Below are positions 25,007 through 34,177 of a DNA stretch of 64,000 nt, piece after piece (the stretch's first letter is position 1; every line of letters starts with the position of its first letter). The notes beneath the pieces are model-generated. The model searched no databases. It was not told the origin of the DNA and saw only the letters and a program-made list of their open reading frames with translations. The stretch lies in NCBI GenBank assembly GCA_016125285.1, contig WGMA01000043.1, forward strand, positions 1 to 64,000, written 5' to 3'. This stretch comes from Phycisphaera sp. Its GTDB lineage: Bacteria > Planctomycetota > Phycisphaerae > Phycisphaerales > Zrk34. A program made the position numbers and the translations under genes.

Positions 25007-25824
25007 TGCTCACGCTCCCATCTCTCGTGTGCTTCTGGTCCAGTGATTTCGGCGAACGTATGAACAATCGCACGGTGTCCCAGTTCCAAGCCCTCGAACA
25101 GACTGTCGACGTTCTCCGGATCAACGGGACCGCGCGCCGTCAACTGAAGGCCGAGCATCTCAGGAGTGTCCTCCTCGGCGCTCGTGAAGCCGTGAAACAT
25201 CTCTACATGAAGTCTACCGGCCTCTTCGGGAAGAACAAAGCGCATGTGCCCGCCAACCGACTCCTGAACGCCGCTTGAAACCCTGGTGCCCGTACCGACA
25301 AGGCCGGGCAACAGATTCGGCCAGTCGGCTGGCCCGCTCCAATCGCGTTCTCGAAGTAGGTGATTTACGTAGGCCACCTCCCATTGGTTCGGCTCAACCG
25401 CCCCCAATCCTTGAGCGGACAGGAATGATGCGAACTCGTCAAACGCTTCTTTGAACAGCGGATACACCTTGTGCCAACGGGGATATTCGCCATCCGTAGC
25501 GCGACGCCAGTTGAAGGCGAGCCGACCGTTCTGAACCTGAACCATTGTCTGATCGTCTTCGGAGATCATCTGAAGTCGCGCCACCGTATCAGCGGGACCT
25601 ATTCGAAACTTTGGCAGCCGAGGTTTCCGCCGCACATCCTTACCGAATCGCTCGAACTGCGGCTGAATTGGACCTGCGTCTACGGACTTGGGATAAGACT
25701 GACGCAACTGATCCCAGAAAAGCCCCAAATGGGCGTTGGAGAAGCCCCTCAGCGGCTCAAATTGAACGCTGACAGCAGCTTCAACGAGCGGTGGGTTCTT
25801 GAATGATGGCAGGTCTTTAGACAT
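25003..25824 (-). CDS. TIGR04255 family protein
   Basis: The N-terminus FKNPPLVEAAVSVQFEPL followed by LGLFWDQLRQSYP is the signature of the sporadically distributed TIGR04255 family (here 273 residues). Members are patchy across bacteria and often sit in genomic islands with small partner genes. No enzymatic motif is known. It leads a three-gene unit with coupled translation. Confidence 0.72.
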   Translation of the reverse strand: MSKDLPSFKNPPLVEAAVSVQFEPLRGFSNAHLGLFWDQLRQSYPKSVDAGPIQPQFERFGKDVRRKPRLPKFRIGPADTVARLQMISEDDQTMVQVQNGRLAFNWRRATDGEYPRWHKVYPLFKEAFDEFASFLSAQGLGAVEPNQWEVAYVNHLLRERDWSGPADWPNLLPGLVGTGTRVSSGVQESVGGHMRFVLPEEAGRLHVEMFHGFTSAEEDTPEMLGLQLTARGPVDPENVDSLFEGLELGHRAIVHTFAEITGPEAHERWEREQ

Positions 25825-25907
25825 AGCCGTGCGGTTTCAGTACTCGATACGTCAATATGGTAACGCCTAGGCTTCCGCGGTACCAATCGTTCCTCCTACG
25901 AGCAAGT

Positions 25908-26804
25908 TCAATATACCCTCGGTGCATCGGGGTCATCGTCATCGATCAGCGATTCATGGTCACGATCGGACGGATCATCGTTGCGAGCGGCCGTCGCCGG
26001 GTAGACCTCACGCACGGTGCCCATCGTGATCTTCGTGCCCATGGCGCTGAGCGTGTCGAGCACGTTAAGGCACACACGCGGACCGCGGTGTGTGGTGGCG
26101 ATCCAGTGATACACGCGATCGTCAACGACGAGCTGTTCCATCGCCGAGATTCGACGGAGCCAAGCGACCAGTTCGTTCACTGAGGGAGGCGTGAACTCGA
26201 AGCTGACCATCCTCGTCCGCAGCGGATCGACGCCGTCGTTACCAACTCGCGCCGTGAGTTTGTGTGGTTCCGTTGTCGTGATGATGTAGCGAGCCCGGGT
26301 GCTGTGTTCGGCGCTCAGCAGCGACGCGCGAACGGACAGCGGAAGTCGGTGTGCTTCGTCGATCACGATCAGCCAAGGCCAGTTCGGATCGCCCCACCAG
26401 TTGCTTTTTTCAGTCATCTCTCTGGCTTGGTGCAGCGCGCGTTCTGCCGCGTCGGCGCTGGTCAACTCGTTCGCCTGCACGAACAACCCCGCAGCGCGGA
26501 ACCACATCTCATCGGCACCCTCGAAAACCTTGCAGCACCCCACGCACTGCCCGCACGGCGCGTGGGTCTGCGGATCCCATTGTTCGCACGAGGTAGCTGC
26601 CGCAAGGATGGTCGCCATGGTGGTCTTGCCCGTCCCCGCTGGCCCCTGGAACTCCGCGATCTGCGGTAGCCGATTAGCTGCCATCATCTTCGACAACAGC
26701 TTCAGCGTCCGGTTATCCGGCCAGCCGCACATGTCCTCCAGACGGCGAGGCCGGTGCCGTACGGTCAACGGGCGCGTGTCAATCGGTTCGTTGTGGTCAG
26801 TCAT
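25908..26804 (-). CDS. DnaX-like AAA+ clamp-loader-type ATPase
   Basis: Walker A GPAGTGKTT (54-62), a zinc-type CGQCVGCC (Cys84, 87, 90 with Cys73 nearby) and Walker B WLIVIDEAH (144-152) follow the DnaX tau/gamma layout, with RHRPRRLEDMCG at the N-terminus. At 298 residues it lacks the C-terminal domains of housekeeping DnaX. LRTRMVSFEF occupies the place of the usual sensor-1/SRC segment. Its start overlaps the upstream stop (ATGA). It may be an element-borne clamp loader or a replication/defence ATPase. Confidence 0.72.
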   Translation of the reverse strand: MTDHNEPIDTRPLTVRHRPRRLEDMCGWPDNRTLKLLSKMMAANRLPQIAEFQGPAGTGKTTMATILAAATSCEQWDPQTHAPCGQCVGCCKVFEGADEMWFRAAGLFVQANELTSADAAERALHQAREMTEKSNWWGDPNWPWLIVIDEAHRLPLSVRASLLSAEHSTRARYIITTTEPHKLTARVGNDGVDPLRTRMVSFEFTPPSVNELVAWLRRISAMEQLVVDDRVYHWIATTHRGPRVCLNVLDTLSAMGTKITMGTVREVYPATAARNDDPSDRDHESLIDDDDPDAPRVY

Positions 26805-28222
26805 GATTGAGTCCTTGAGTTTGAGGTTTGATCAGGGGTCGTATTACTCGCCAACGATCCCGAAACGACCTGAAAGTTCTCGTGATCCGCGCTGGCGTCC
26901 CGGCTAGTCGGGGAATCTGGCGTTGATTGATCCTGCTCGAAAGCTCCCGAATCCACTTGAACCTTCTCGGCGCTGGTCAGGTCCTTGAGAAGATCGGCCA
27001 GCAGCGCCCGCTTGTACGACAGGCCGTCGCCAGTCAGCCGAAAGATGTGCGCTTGGGCGCTGATCTGAGGATCCAGTTCGCCCGGCGCAGCCGAGAGCAT
27101 CGCAAAGGGACGCCCATCCGAATCCGGCATGCCCCGGAAACAATCGAGCATGCCAGCATCAACCAGTTCACGCATGTAGGCGTAGACCGTTGACTCGCAT
27201 ACCGTTCGCCTTTTCCTGATGAGGTTCCAGACGTCATCGCGCGTAAACAGCACATCGATCGGCTTGGAGGATTCTTCATCCCGCTCCTTGCCTTGAAGGT
27301 GGCCCTTCTCAGCCTTCATGCGCCGGTCTACGACCAGTTGCAGGAACCGCAGGAACTCCGCAGCCTTGCCCCCAATCCGGACGCGATCGTCATCAACGCC
27401 AGCCTCTTCCAGCAGTCGAACGACAAAGTTGAGGTCTTCGTACCGGGCCTCGATCGTCACGTCGTCATCGACAGGCTTGTGCCGCAGCAGCGCCACGACA
27501 CGGGCCAACGACAGGAACGCCACCACGCGGGTCGCATCGCCGGTGCACCCGACACGCTCGATCATGTCGTCGGGGTCTTCGAAGATGACTGGCGTGTCCC
27601 ACCTCAGGGTGACGAGCCGCGTCATCAGATTGCTGTTGTCCTCCTCGGCGTGACCCGTTGCGGTGGTACCGGCGAATCGCGCTAGACGCCGACGGGCGTG
27701 GAACTTCATCGCCTTGTCGTGCTCATTGAGGCGCACGGTCAGCAGCGCCTCAGCAAGCCGGGGTTCCGTGATGTCGTCAGCGCCGATCGCAATGATGGAG
27801 ACCGGCCGGTCAAACGAGATGACCCGGTCCTTGGGGTCCTCGGCCGAAGGATTGACCAGGCGGTGGACTGGCAGCCCGAGGATCAGCCGGCTGAGGGTGC
27901 GGCGGGTGGCCACGTCGTCCGATGCGCCGTCGTAGATGATCGTGCGGACATCTGTCGGTCCCAGTTCTGCCAACTTCGCCTCACTCGCGCCGGTCAGGTA
28001 CATCGCGGTCTTGGTGCCGAGCAGTTGTAGGATCGTGGTTGCGATCGCCGCATGCCAAGGCGCGTCGCCGACCGTGCGGGCTGAGACGGGTGTGTTGGTC
28101 CTACCTGACAGCGCGGCGAGAACCAGCACGAGACCGCGCTGTGCGTCGGGGCCGAATGAGGCGTCGCACCATGTCGTGATCTGGGTCAGTAAGTCGGTCT
28201 TCGTTGGAGTTGAGCTATTCAT
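26801..28222 (-). CDS. Helicase/primase-related element protein with degenerate ATP site
   Basis: The N-terminal half resembles mobile-element helicase-like proteins (YLTGASEAKL, RTIIYDGAS, RTLSRLILGLPVHRL, FDRPVSIIAIG), but the expected Walker A place reads VGDAPWHAAIATTILQLLG with no Lys-Ser/Thr. The C-terminal third holds a winged-helix-like FTRDDVWNLIRKRRTVCESTVYAYMRELVDAGML. It is coupled by ATGA to the DnaX-like gene, so the two probably act together. Confidence 0.55.
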   Translation of the reverse strand: MNSSTPTKTDLLTQITTWCDASFGPDAQRGLVLVLAALSGRTNTPVSARTVGDAPWHAAIATTILQLLGTKTAMYLTGASEAKLAELGPTDVRTIIYDGASDDVATRRTLSRLILGLPVHRLVNPSAEDPKDRVISFDRPVSIIAIGADDITEPRLAEALLTVRLNEHDKAMKFHARRRLARFAGTTATGHAEEDNSNLMTRLVTLRWDTPVIFEDPDDMIERVGCTGDATRVVAFLSLARVVALLRHKPVDDDVTIEARYEDLNFVVRLLEEAGVDDDRVRIGGKAAEFLRFLQLVVDRRMKAEKGHLQGKERDEESSKPIDVLFTRDDVWNLIRKRRTVCESTVYAYMRELVDAGMLDCFRGMPDSDGRPFAMLSAAPGELDPQISAQAHIFRLTGDGLSYKRALLADLLKDLTSAEKVQVDSGAFEQDQSTPDSPTSRDASADHENFQVVSGSLASNTTPDQTSNSRTQS

Positions 28223-28407
28223 TAGATTCTCCTGACGATGTCGTCCCTCCCGGGTCTTGACACAACGCGATGATCACCGCACGCTGTTGTTGCGACAGCT
28301 CTGGCCACGCTTCGATGACCTCGATCAGTGACGGCAGGGTTTCGGGTGGCCATATGAGTGGCCACTGCTGAAGAATTGCAGCAATTCCGCGGGATACCTG
28401 CGACTTC
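28215..28407 (-). pseudogene. Truncated minus-strand reading frame at the element end
   Basis: The frame encodes ...GIAAILQQWPLIWPPETLPSL followed by IEVIEAWPELSQQQRAVIIALCQ and is protein-like, but it has no plausible start before running into the tRNA-like segment. It ends 8 bp inside the next gene. It looks like the C-terminal end of an element gene cut at the attachment site. It contains a 7-bp inverted repeat GTGGCCA/TGGCCAC (28346-28365). Confidence 0.35.
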
Positions 28408-28435
28408 TGTGCGGGTTCAAATCCCGTTGGGGATA
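28397..28435 (+). tRNA. 3' tRNA-like fragment (probable attachment site)
   Basis: A T-arm is clear: stem GCGGG (28411-28415), loop TTCAAAT, stem CCCGT, with the B-box word GGTTCAAATCC, followed by TGGGGAT and A as a possible acceptor strand. The matching 5' half is absent: no ATCCCC acceptor, D-arm or anticodon arm fits upstream. A tRNA 3' fragment followed by a terminator is what integration into a tRNA 3' end leaves at the distal border. The isotype cannot be told. Confidence 0.5.
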
Positions 28436-28447
28436 TTCTTGACGCAC

Positions 28448-28482
28448 AAGCCCGCGGGTTTTCGCCCGTGGGCTTTTCGTTT
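28448..28482 (+). terminator. Strong hairpin terminator after the tRNA-like fragment
   Basis: Arms AAGCCCGCGGG (28448-28458) and CCCGTGGGCTT (28465-28475) pair over 11 bp with one G-U, followed by TTCGTTT. It belongs to the same CCCACGGG-type hairpin family seen elsewhere in this chromosome. Confidence 0.7.
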
Positions 28483-28519
28483 GGCTCTGCGTTTTGAGCG
28501 CCGGATCCACACGCGTTAC

Positions 28520-29599
28520 TCACGCCGCGGCGCCGGCGGGCAGGCGGAGCGTGAAGGTCGACCCGGCGTCGGGCTGACTGTCGACCTCGATGTCGCCGCC
28601 CATCAGGCGCGTCATGCGGCGGCTGAGCGACAGGCCCAGGCCCGTGCCGCTGAAACGACGCGTCGTCGAGCTGTCGGCCACGCTGAACGGCTCGAACAGG
28701 TTCGCCCTGTCCTGCTCGCTCATGCCGATGCCCGTGTCGGTGATGCGGAACTCGATCGTGTCGCCCTCCGCGTACGACACGCGGCGGACGCTGAGCGTGA
28801 CGCTCCCATCGGTCGTGAACTTGCACGCGTTGGTCAGCAGGCTGTGGATGATCTGCAGCGTCCTGGTCCGGTCGGCGTGCATCGTGCCGATGTCGTCGGG
28901 GCAGTCGCACGTCAGCGTGCCGCCCGACCGGCTCGCCGTGGCGCGGGCGCCCCGCTCGGCGTCGCGCACGAGCGTGGCGATGTCGAACGTCTCGGGCTGC
29001 AGCTCCACACGCCCCGCGTCGATCCGCGCCATGTCCAGCACCTTGTTGATCAGGTCCAGCAGGTGCTTGCCGGAGTCGTAGATCCGCTGCGCATCCTTCA
29101 CCAGGTCCGGCTGGCTGATGTCCTCGGCGTGCTCCTTGATCATCTCCGCGTAGTTGATCGTCGCGTTCAGCGGCGTGCGCAGCTCGTGACCCATGTTCGC
29201 CAGGAACACGCTCTTCGCGCTGCTCGCGGCCTCGGCGGCGTCGCGCGCGACCATCAGCTCCGCCTCCGTGCGCTGACGCTGCTGCACCTCCACCTGAAGG
29301 TCGCGGATCGTCATCAGCCCCGTGCGGACTACGATGTACACGAACAGCGCCCCGAAAAAGAACACCACGCCGGTCAGCAGCGCCAGCCAGTCCGAATGCC
29401 CCAGCAGCACCAGCGCCACCGCGCCGAGGTAGCCGAGCAGGAAGAACATCATCAGCACGTGCAGCACACCCCAGTGCCGGCCGTACTGCCGGTCGCCCAC
29501 CTCGCGGCGCAGACGCAGCGTGCTGATCACGGCCAGGAGCATCACGGCCGCCCCGCCGATGATCAACGCCGCCGTCAGTGCGATCTGCCATCCCGGCAT
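28520..29599 (-). CDS. Membrane-bound sensor histidine kinase
   Basis: The 359-residue protein has three to four N-terminal membrane helices (about residues 5-27, 45-65, 68-92), a short coiled linker, a HisKA box HELRTPLN with phospho-acceptor His138, and an ATPase domain with N-box NACKFT, G1 DTGIGM and G2 GTGLGLS. No extracellular sensor domain or receiver is present, so the signal is probably sensed within the membrane or by a partner. No response regulator is adjacent. Confidence 0.9.
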   Translation of the reverse strand: MPGWQIALTAALIIGGAAVMLLAVISTLRLRREVGDRQYGRHWGVLHVLMMFFLLGYLGAVALVLLGHSDWLALLTGVVFFFGALFVYIVVRTGLMTIRDLQVEVQQRQRTEAELMVARDAAEAASSAKSVFLANMGHELRTPLNATINYAEMIKEHAEDISQPDLVKDAQRIYDSGKHLLDLINKVLDMARIDAGRVELQPETFDIATLVRDAERGARATASRSGGTLTCDCPDDIGTMHADRTRTLQIIHSLLTNACKFTTDGSVTLSVRRVSYAEGDTIEFRITDTGIGMSEQDRANLFEPFSVADSSTTRRFSGTGLGLSLSRRMTRLMGGDIEVDSQPDAGSTFTLRLPAGAAA

Positions 29600-29733
29600 C
29601 GGTGAATCCTTGCGCGTATGAACCTGTACGGGTTTATCCGCTCGGCGTGTCCGCTTTGCAAGCGAATTCCGCGCTGGCGGACGACGCGGACCGACCTTGG
29701 CGGTGGCTATCGCGAGTGGTTAATCTGTGACGC

Positions 29734-31272
29734 ATGGACGCCTCGGAACGCCAGCGACTGATCGACCTCGACCGGGCCCACGTGTGGCACCCGTTCACGC
29801 CGATGCAGCAGTGGCGCGAGCACGACCCGCTGATCATCGAGTCGGCCGAGGGCGACCACCTCATCGACGCCGACGGCAACCGCTACATCGACGGCGTGTC
29901 GTCGCTGTGGTGCAACGTGCACGGCCACCGCGTGCCGGAGATCGACGCCGCGATCCGCACGCAGCTCGACAAGGTCGCGCATACCACGATGCTCGGTCTG
30001 TGCAACGTCCCGGCGACGGAACTCGCGGCGAAGCTGGCGAAGCTCGCGCCCGGCGCCCTTAATAAGGTGTTCTACTCCGACGCCGGGGCGACCGCGACGG
30101 AGGTCGCGTTCAAGATGGCCGTCGGCTACTGGCATCACACCGGCCAGCCGCAGCGGCACGTGTTCCTGGCGATGAGCGGCGCGTATCACGGCGACACGGT
30201 CGGGGCGATGTCGATCGGGTACAGCGACGTGTTCCACAAGCCGTTCAAGCCGCTGACGTTTCGCACGGAGTTCTTCGCGGCGCCCGACACGTATCACCGT
30301 CCGACCGACGGGCCCGACTCGTCCGGCGACGTGCCCGACGCCGCGGACCTCGCGCTCGACGCGCTGCTCGACGGCGTGGGCATGCAGGACGGCACGCCGG
30401 GCGCCACCGGCGAGGGCGGCAAGCGCGTCGCGCCGCGGGCGTGGTCGCTCGAAGACAGCGGCCGCTGCGCCGACGCGGTGCACCGCTCGCTGCTCGACCT
30501 CGACCGTCAGCTCGAGGCGTTGGGCGACACGATCGCGGCGATCGTCGTCGAGCCGCTGGTGCAGGGCGCGGCGGGGATGATCATGCAGCCGGAGGGCTAC
30601 CTGGCGATGGTCGCCGACAAGGCGCGCGATCACGGCACGCTGCTGATCGCCGACGAGGTCGCGGTGGGGTTCGGGCGCACCGGCTCGATGTTTGCGTGCA
30701 CGCAGGAAGGCGTGAAGCCCGACATCATGTGCCTCGGCAAGGGGCTGACCGGCGGATACCTGCCGCTGGCCGCGACGTTGTGCACCGATCGGATCGAGGC
30801 CGCGTTCTGCGGCGAGCTCGCCGAGCACCGCACGCTGTATCACGGCCACACGTACACGGGCAACCCCCTCGCCGCCGCCGCCGCGCTGGCGTCGCTCGAG
30901 CTGTTCGACCGCAACAACCTGCTCAAGCAGGTCAACCACAAGGCCGCGATGCTCGCCGAGCGGCTCAACACGCTGCGCGACCGCGCGAAGTTCCCGCACG
31001 TCGGCGACGTCCGCCAGCGTGGGCTGATGGTCGGCATCGAGCTGACGCAGGGAACAGGAGACAGGGGACAGGAGACAGGGAACAGCGCCACCGGCTTCGA
31101 CCCCTCCCGCCGCCTCGGTTACGAGGTGTGCGACGCGTGCCGCGCACACGGCGTGATCATCCGCCCGCTCGGCAACGTCGTGGTCCTGATGCCGCCACTG
31201 GCGATCGCCGAGGACACGCTGATGCAGCTCGCCGACGTCGTCATTGAACAGATCGCCGCGCTGACGCCGTGA
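29734..31272 (+). CDS. bioA: Adenosylmethionine-8-amino-7-oxononanoate aminotransferase
   Basis: The start [51 protein letters not shown] (PLP lysine Lys336) and [12 protein letters not shown] identify a class-III aminotransferase of the BioA type, which makes 7,8-diaminopelargonate in biotin synthesis. At 512 residues it is longer than the usual 430 because of an acidic insertion (about 190-245) and a short repeat-derived insertion (about 439-451). No other bio gene is adjacent. Confidence 0.9.
   Translation: MDASERQRLIDLDRAHVWHPFTPMQQWREHDPLIIESAEGDHLIDADGNRYIDGVSSLWCNVHGHRVPEIDAAIRTQLDKVAHTTMLGLCNVPATELAAKLAKLAPGALNKVFYSDAGATATEVAFKMAVGYWHHTGQPQRHVFLAMSGAYHGDTVGAMSIGYSDVFHKPFKPLTFRTEFFAAPDTYHRPTDGPDSSGDVPDAADLALDALLDGVGMQDGTPGATGEGGKRVAPRAWSLEDSGRCADAVHRSLLDLDRQLEALGDTIAAIVVEPLVQGAAGMIMQPEGYLAMVADKARDHGTLLIADEVAVGFGRTGSMFACTQEGVKPDIMCLGKGLTGGYLPLAATLCTDRIEAAFCGELAEHRTLYHGHTYTGNPLAAAAALASLELFDRNNLLKQVNHKAAMLAERLNTLRDRAKFPHVGDVRQRGLMVGIELTQGTGDRGQETGNSATGFDPSRRLGYEVCDACRAHGVIIRPLGNVVVLMPPLAIAEDTLMQLADVVIEQIAALTP
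31050..31085 (+). repeat. GGGAACAGG/AGACAGG-type simple repeat inside bioA
   Basis: Tandem variants of GGAACAGGAGACAG occupy 36 bases and are read in frame as [10 protein letters not shown], a stretch absent from typical BioA proteins. Confidence 0.6.
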
Positions 31273-31392
31273 TCCGCCGCCGATCTTCGCGACGGAATCT
31301 AGATATTGGATCGACGCATCGAGCCGGTGTCATTTGGTATCGCGCGTCGTCTCGCTGCGCTCGCAGCGCAGGCTTGGGTGACAAGACGATTT

Positions 31393-31438
31393 GGAAAAAG
31401 AACCGCCGCGAGGCGTAGGGGCAGTCGCACCGCGGCGG
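31393..31438 (-). terminator. Terminator downstream of the 31502-32020 gene
   Basis: CCGCCGCG (31403-31410) and CGCGGCGG (31431-31438) form an 8-bp perfect stem. On the minus strand it is followed by TTCTTTTT. Confidence 0.6.
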
Positions 31439-31501
31439 CAAGTGTGGTGATAAATGGGGCCGCCGATCGGATGATGCGACGGCCCGGTCGGGGTGGTTGA
31501 G

Positions 31502-32020
31502 TTACTTCTTCTCGGCGTCGAGGTTCTCGATCTTGGTGATCTGCACGCCGAACATGCCTTCGCGGTCGTAGGTCGTGCCGGTCACGCGGACGTTCATGCC
31601 TAGCCACTCGCGGGCCTGGCCGTACGCGGTGGACTGCGCTTCGACATCGGGGTCGAAGATGATCAGGTAGACCGGCCGGCCGGGCAGGAGCTTGCTGAAC
31701 GTGCCCTTCTCGTGGACCCACAGGCCGATGGGGACTTCCTTGGCGAGCGTGCCGAAGACACGTTCGGCGAGGGGCTTGTCCTTGCCTTCGGAGTAGGCCG
31801 GGGTCGGGCCGCGCGTCAGGAACAGCTGGAGGTTGACGATCTCGCCTTCCAGCGTGACCTGCTTGTGCAGCACGTCCTTCTTCGCCTGTTCTTTCTGGGC
31901 CTTCGCGTTGTCCGCCTTCTTCGCGTCGTCGGCGGCGATGCTCGTCGGAGGCGTCAGCGCCCCCGCAAACAGCATCATCGTTAGCGCCAGAACGGTCATG
32001 ATGGCAGTCTTGCGATACAT
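31502..32020 (-). CDS. Secreted OB-fold-like protein A (172 residues)
   Basis: An ATG at 32020 preceded by AAGGAGAG gives a signal peptide (MYRKTAIMTVLALTMMLFAGAL), a Lys/Ala linker and a beta-rich domain VTLEGEIVNLQLFL...PIGLWVHEKG...VYLIIFDPDVEAQSTAYGQAREWLGMNVRVTG...REGMFGVQITKI. The strand pattern suggests an OB-like fold. The protein at 34178-34696 has exactly the same length and the same motifs, so the two are paralogues. Confidence 0.7.
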   Translation of the reverse strand: MYRKTAIMTVLALTMMLFAGALTPPTSIAADDAKKADNAKAQKEQAKKDVLHKQVTLEGEIVNLQLFLTRGPTPAYSEGKDKPLAERVFGTLAKEVPIGLWVHEKGTFSKLLPGRPVYLIIFDPDVEAQSTAYGQAREWLGMNVRVTGTTYDREGMFGVQITKIENLDAEKK

Positions 32021-32396
32021 CTCTTCTCTCCTTCTCAAACACAACGGATGTTCACACGCCACGGCGGTGACGTGTACGGTTCCGCTCGGTCGTCCAACAC
32101 GGGCGACGTGACGAGCGCGTGGGGCCTGGCGGACCCGTGAGCGACCTCCCTTCGACAAGGTCGACGCCGGCTTCGGCGCCGCGGGGTTCGCCTTCCACAT
32201 AGACACATTCGTAGGCCCCGAATCGCGAGCCGTGAATCAAGCCCCCCACGAATGTGGCGTAGGCAGCGACCCGGTCGCGATGTGGGGCAAAGGCGCGCAG
32301 CGGGCGGAACGAAATAGCGTTAAGTTAGTTATCAATATGCGTTTACGCGACATGATCCCCGAGGTGTTGGCACTCCGCTCGTCGTGGTGGTGCGTA
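32021..32396. other. 376-bp intergenic region
   Basis: No convincing gene is seen. The left part is the promoter region of the 31502-32020 gene. A 9-bp inverted repeat, CACATTCGT (32204-32212) and ACGAATGTG (32248-32256), is the only clear structure. The stretch near 32320-32345 is locally AT-rich. Confidence 0.4.
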
Positions 32397-33983
32397 TTAC
32401 CGATCCACGCGGACCCACAGGTCGAGGTGATGTTCGTCCGGCTTCGGGAACTCCGCGCGGTCGGGCAGGACGGTGGAGAGTTGGCGCCAGTCGCCGGGGG
32501 CGTTCGGGCGCTCGCGCAGGCCGTAGCCGAGCATGCCGAGCCATCGGGTGCGGCCGTCGGAGACGTTGTGATACACGGCCTTGACGAAGTAGTCGTGCAT
32601 CGGGTGCGCCGCGTCGAGGGGGTTGTCGAAGGGTCGCGTGCTGACCAGACGGTAGGGATCGGTGGTGACGATGCGCTGGCCGGTCTCGGTCGACTCGAGC
32701 AGGAACAGCGGCTGACTGTTTGGCACGGGACGGGCGTAGAGGCGGAACGTCGGCGCCTTGTCATCGGGCGTGGCGGTGACGAGCGGCGTGGACGCGGGGT
32801 CGAAGGTGATCGGGCCGTAGTCGACGTGATCGACGAGCTCGTTGCAGCGCGCGACGGCGCGGTCGAAGCGGTCGACGACGAAGAAGGCGCGGAAGAAGTA
32901 GGTGGCACCGGGTCGGATGGCGCAGCCGGGGATGGCCTCGACGACGTCGTAGTTGCGGTGCTCGTTGGGCCGCTTGCCGAGCGCGTAGGTGTTGGGATGC
33001 GCGCGGTAGTCGCGGTAGATGGACCGGCGTGTCTGGAACGATTCGCTGGCGTGTCGGTCGCGGCCGATGACGAGCCCGAGCGACGGGCTGGCCGGGTCGT
33101 CGCGCGACTGCGTACGCATGATCCAGCCGCCGAGCTGGTCGTAGTGTCGCGTGCCTTCGTTGGCGTGCGACCGCGTGTCGGTCACGTCGACGGGCCCGCC
33201 GTCGGGCGAACTCCAGTAGCAGTACGGCAGGCTGGTCCAGCGCGTGCCGCCCCACGGGGCGTTGAGGAAGTCGAAGACGATGTCGGGGTCGGTCGCGAAG
33301 TTGTGCACGACCCACGTGAGCTCGACGACGCCCGCGCCCGCGTCACGGACCTGTGTGTAGTAGAGCAGCGGCGCGCGGTGGACGCTCGGCGACGCGGCGA
33401 TCAGGCCCCAGTTGAGCGTGCGGTAGGTGCGCTGATCGGGCGATGCCTCGTTCGCCAGCAGCGGGCAGTACATCGGCTTCGCGGAGCCTTCGACGTAGAC
33501 GCCCGAGTTGTGGATGAAGAACGGCGTGCCGGGCATGCCGTCCTTCGGCTGGTTGTTGTACTTCGAGCACACGGCCACGAACTGCCACACCTCATCGTTC
33601 CACGGCGACGACGTCTTGCCGCCGTCGCGCCACGACGGCGGCACGCTTTCGCCGAACGCGCCGCGCAGCGAGTAGATCTGCCCGCCGCGCCCCACACGCA
33701 GCCGGAACGACCGCGACGCGTCCTGCTCGTGCGCCAGCTCCTGCTGAAACACCGTCGACTCGTCGAGCCCCTTGAGCCAGAGGCTGCCGGACGGCGTGTA
33801 CTGCCCGGTGAGTCGCGACGCGCCGCGGTCGGCGTCGTCGACATGAAACGTCGCGGGCGGGAACACGTCGAGCGCGGGGTTGGAGACCTCGTCACCGGCG
33901 CGGACGACCGACGTGGTCGCGCCGAGTGACACGGTCAGACCGACAGCGATCACGTTCACCACGGCGCGTGAAATCAACGGCAT
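32397..33983 (-). CDS. Secreted protein of unknown function (528 residues)
   Basis: The start MPLISRAVVNVIAVGLTVSL and the cut after VVRA form a signal peptide. The mature protein is aromatic- and Trp-rich (FNAPWGGTRWTSLPYCYW, TRWLGMLGYGLRERP) with no recognised hydrolase motif, and may be carbohydrate-related. A GTG directly before the ATG is an alternative start, with GAGG upstream. It lies between two paralogous secreted proteins on the same strand. Confidence 0.6.
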   Translation of the reverse strand: MPLISRAVVNVIAVGLTVSLGATTSVVRAGDEVSNPALDVFPPATFHVDDADRGASRLTGQYTPSGSLWLKGLDESTVFQQELAHEQDASRSFRLRVGRGGQIYSLRGAFGESVPPSWRDGGKTSSPWNDEVWQFVAVCSKYNNQPKDGMPGTPFFIHNSGVYVEGSAKPMYCPLLANEASPDQRTYRTLNWGLIAASPSVHRAPLLYYTQVRDAGAGVVELTWVVHNFATDPDIVFDFLNAPWGGTRWTSLPYCYWSSPDGGPVDVTDTRSHANEGTRHYDQLGGWIMRTQSRDDPASPSLGLVIGRDRHASESFQTRRSIYRDYRAHPNTYALGKRPNEHRNYDVVEAIPGCAIRPGATYFFRAFFVVDRFDRAVARCNELVDHVDYGPITFDPASTPLVTATPDDKAPTFRLYARPVPNSQPLFLLESTETGQRIVTTDPYRLVSTRPFDNPLDAAHPMHDYFVKAVYHNVSDGRTRWLGMLGYGLRERPNAPGDWRQLSTVLPDRAEFPKPDEHHLDLWVRVDR

Positions 33984-34096
33984 CACGAATTACCTCACAT
34001 CGGTCAGAGCGGCTGGACACGTCGGCTCGGGCCGTACGCGGCGTGGGTTGGACATTGTATGGCGCGTCGCGGGGTCGGGTCGCGGCGCGCAGCACC

Positions 34097-34120
34097 GCCC
34101 ACGGGCAGCTGCCCGTGGGC
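34097..34120. repeat. Perfect 24-bp palindrome of the CCCACGGG family
   Basis: Half-site GCCCACGGGCAG is followed directly by its exact reverse complement. It lies upstream of the 32397-33983 gene and downstream of the 34178 gene on the minus strand. The same core is found at 28448, 34918, 54379 and 55923. Confidence 0.7.
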
Positions 34121-34177
34121 GTGGGTTGGGGTGAGTGCGTGCGTGTTGCGCGCGACGCGGAAAACGCGACGCGAGCG

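Noticed and set aside
28361-28435. Intact tRNA gene at the island border
   Set aside because: Only the T-arm and possible acceptor 3' strand can be drawn. No complementary 5' acceptor strand, D-arm or anticodon arm fits.
28358-29605. Long plus-strand frame of 415 codons opposite the histidine kinase
   Set aside because: It is antisense to clear HisKA/HATPase motifs and is Arg/Ala/His-rich low-complexity translation typical of GC-rich antisense frames.
32232-33929. 565-codon plus-strand frame opposite the secreted 528-residue protein
   Set aside because: No recognisable motif. The Arg/Val/Gly-rich composition mirrors codon bias of the minus-strand gene, which has a signal peptide and ribosome site.
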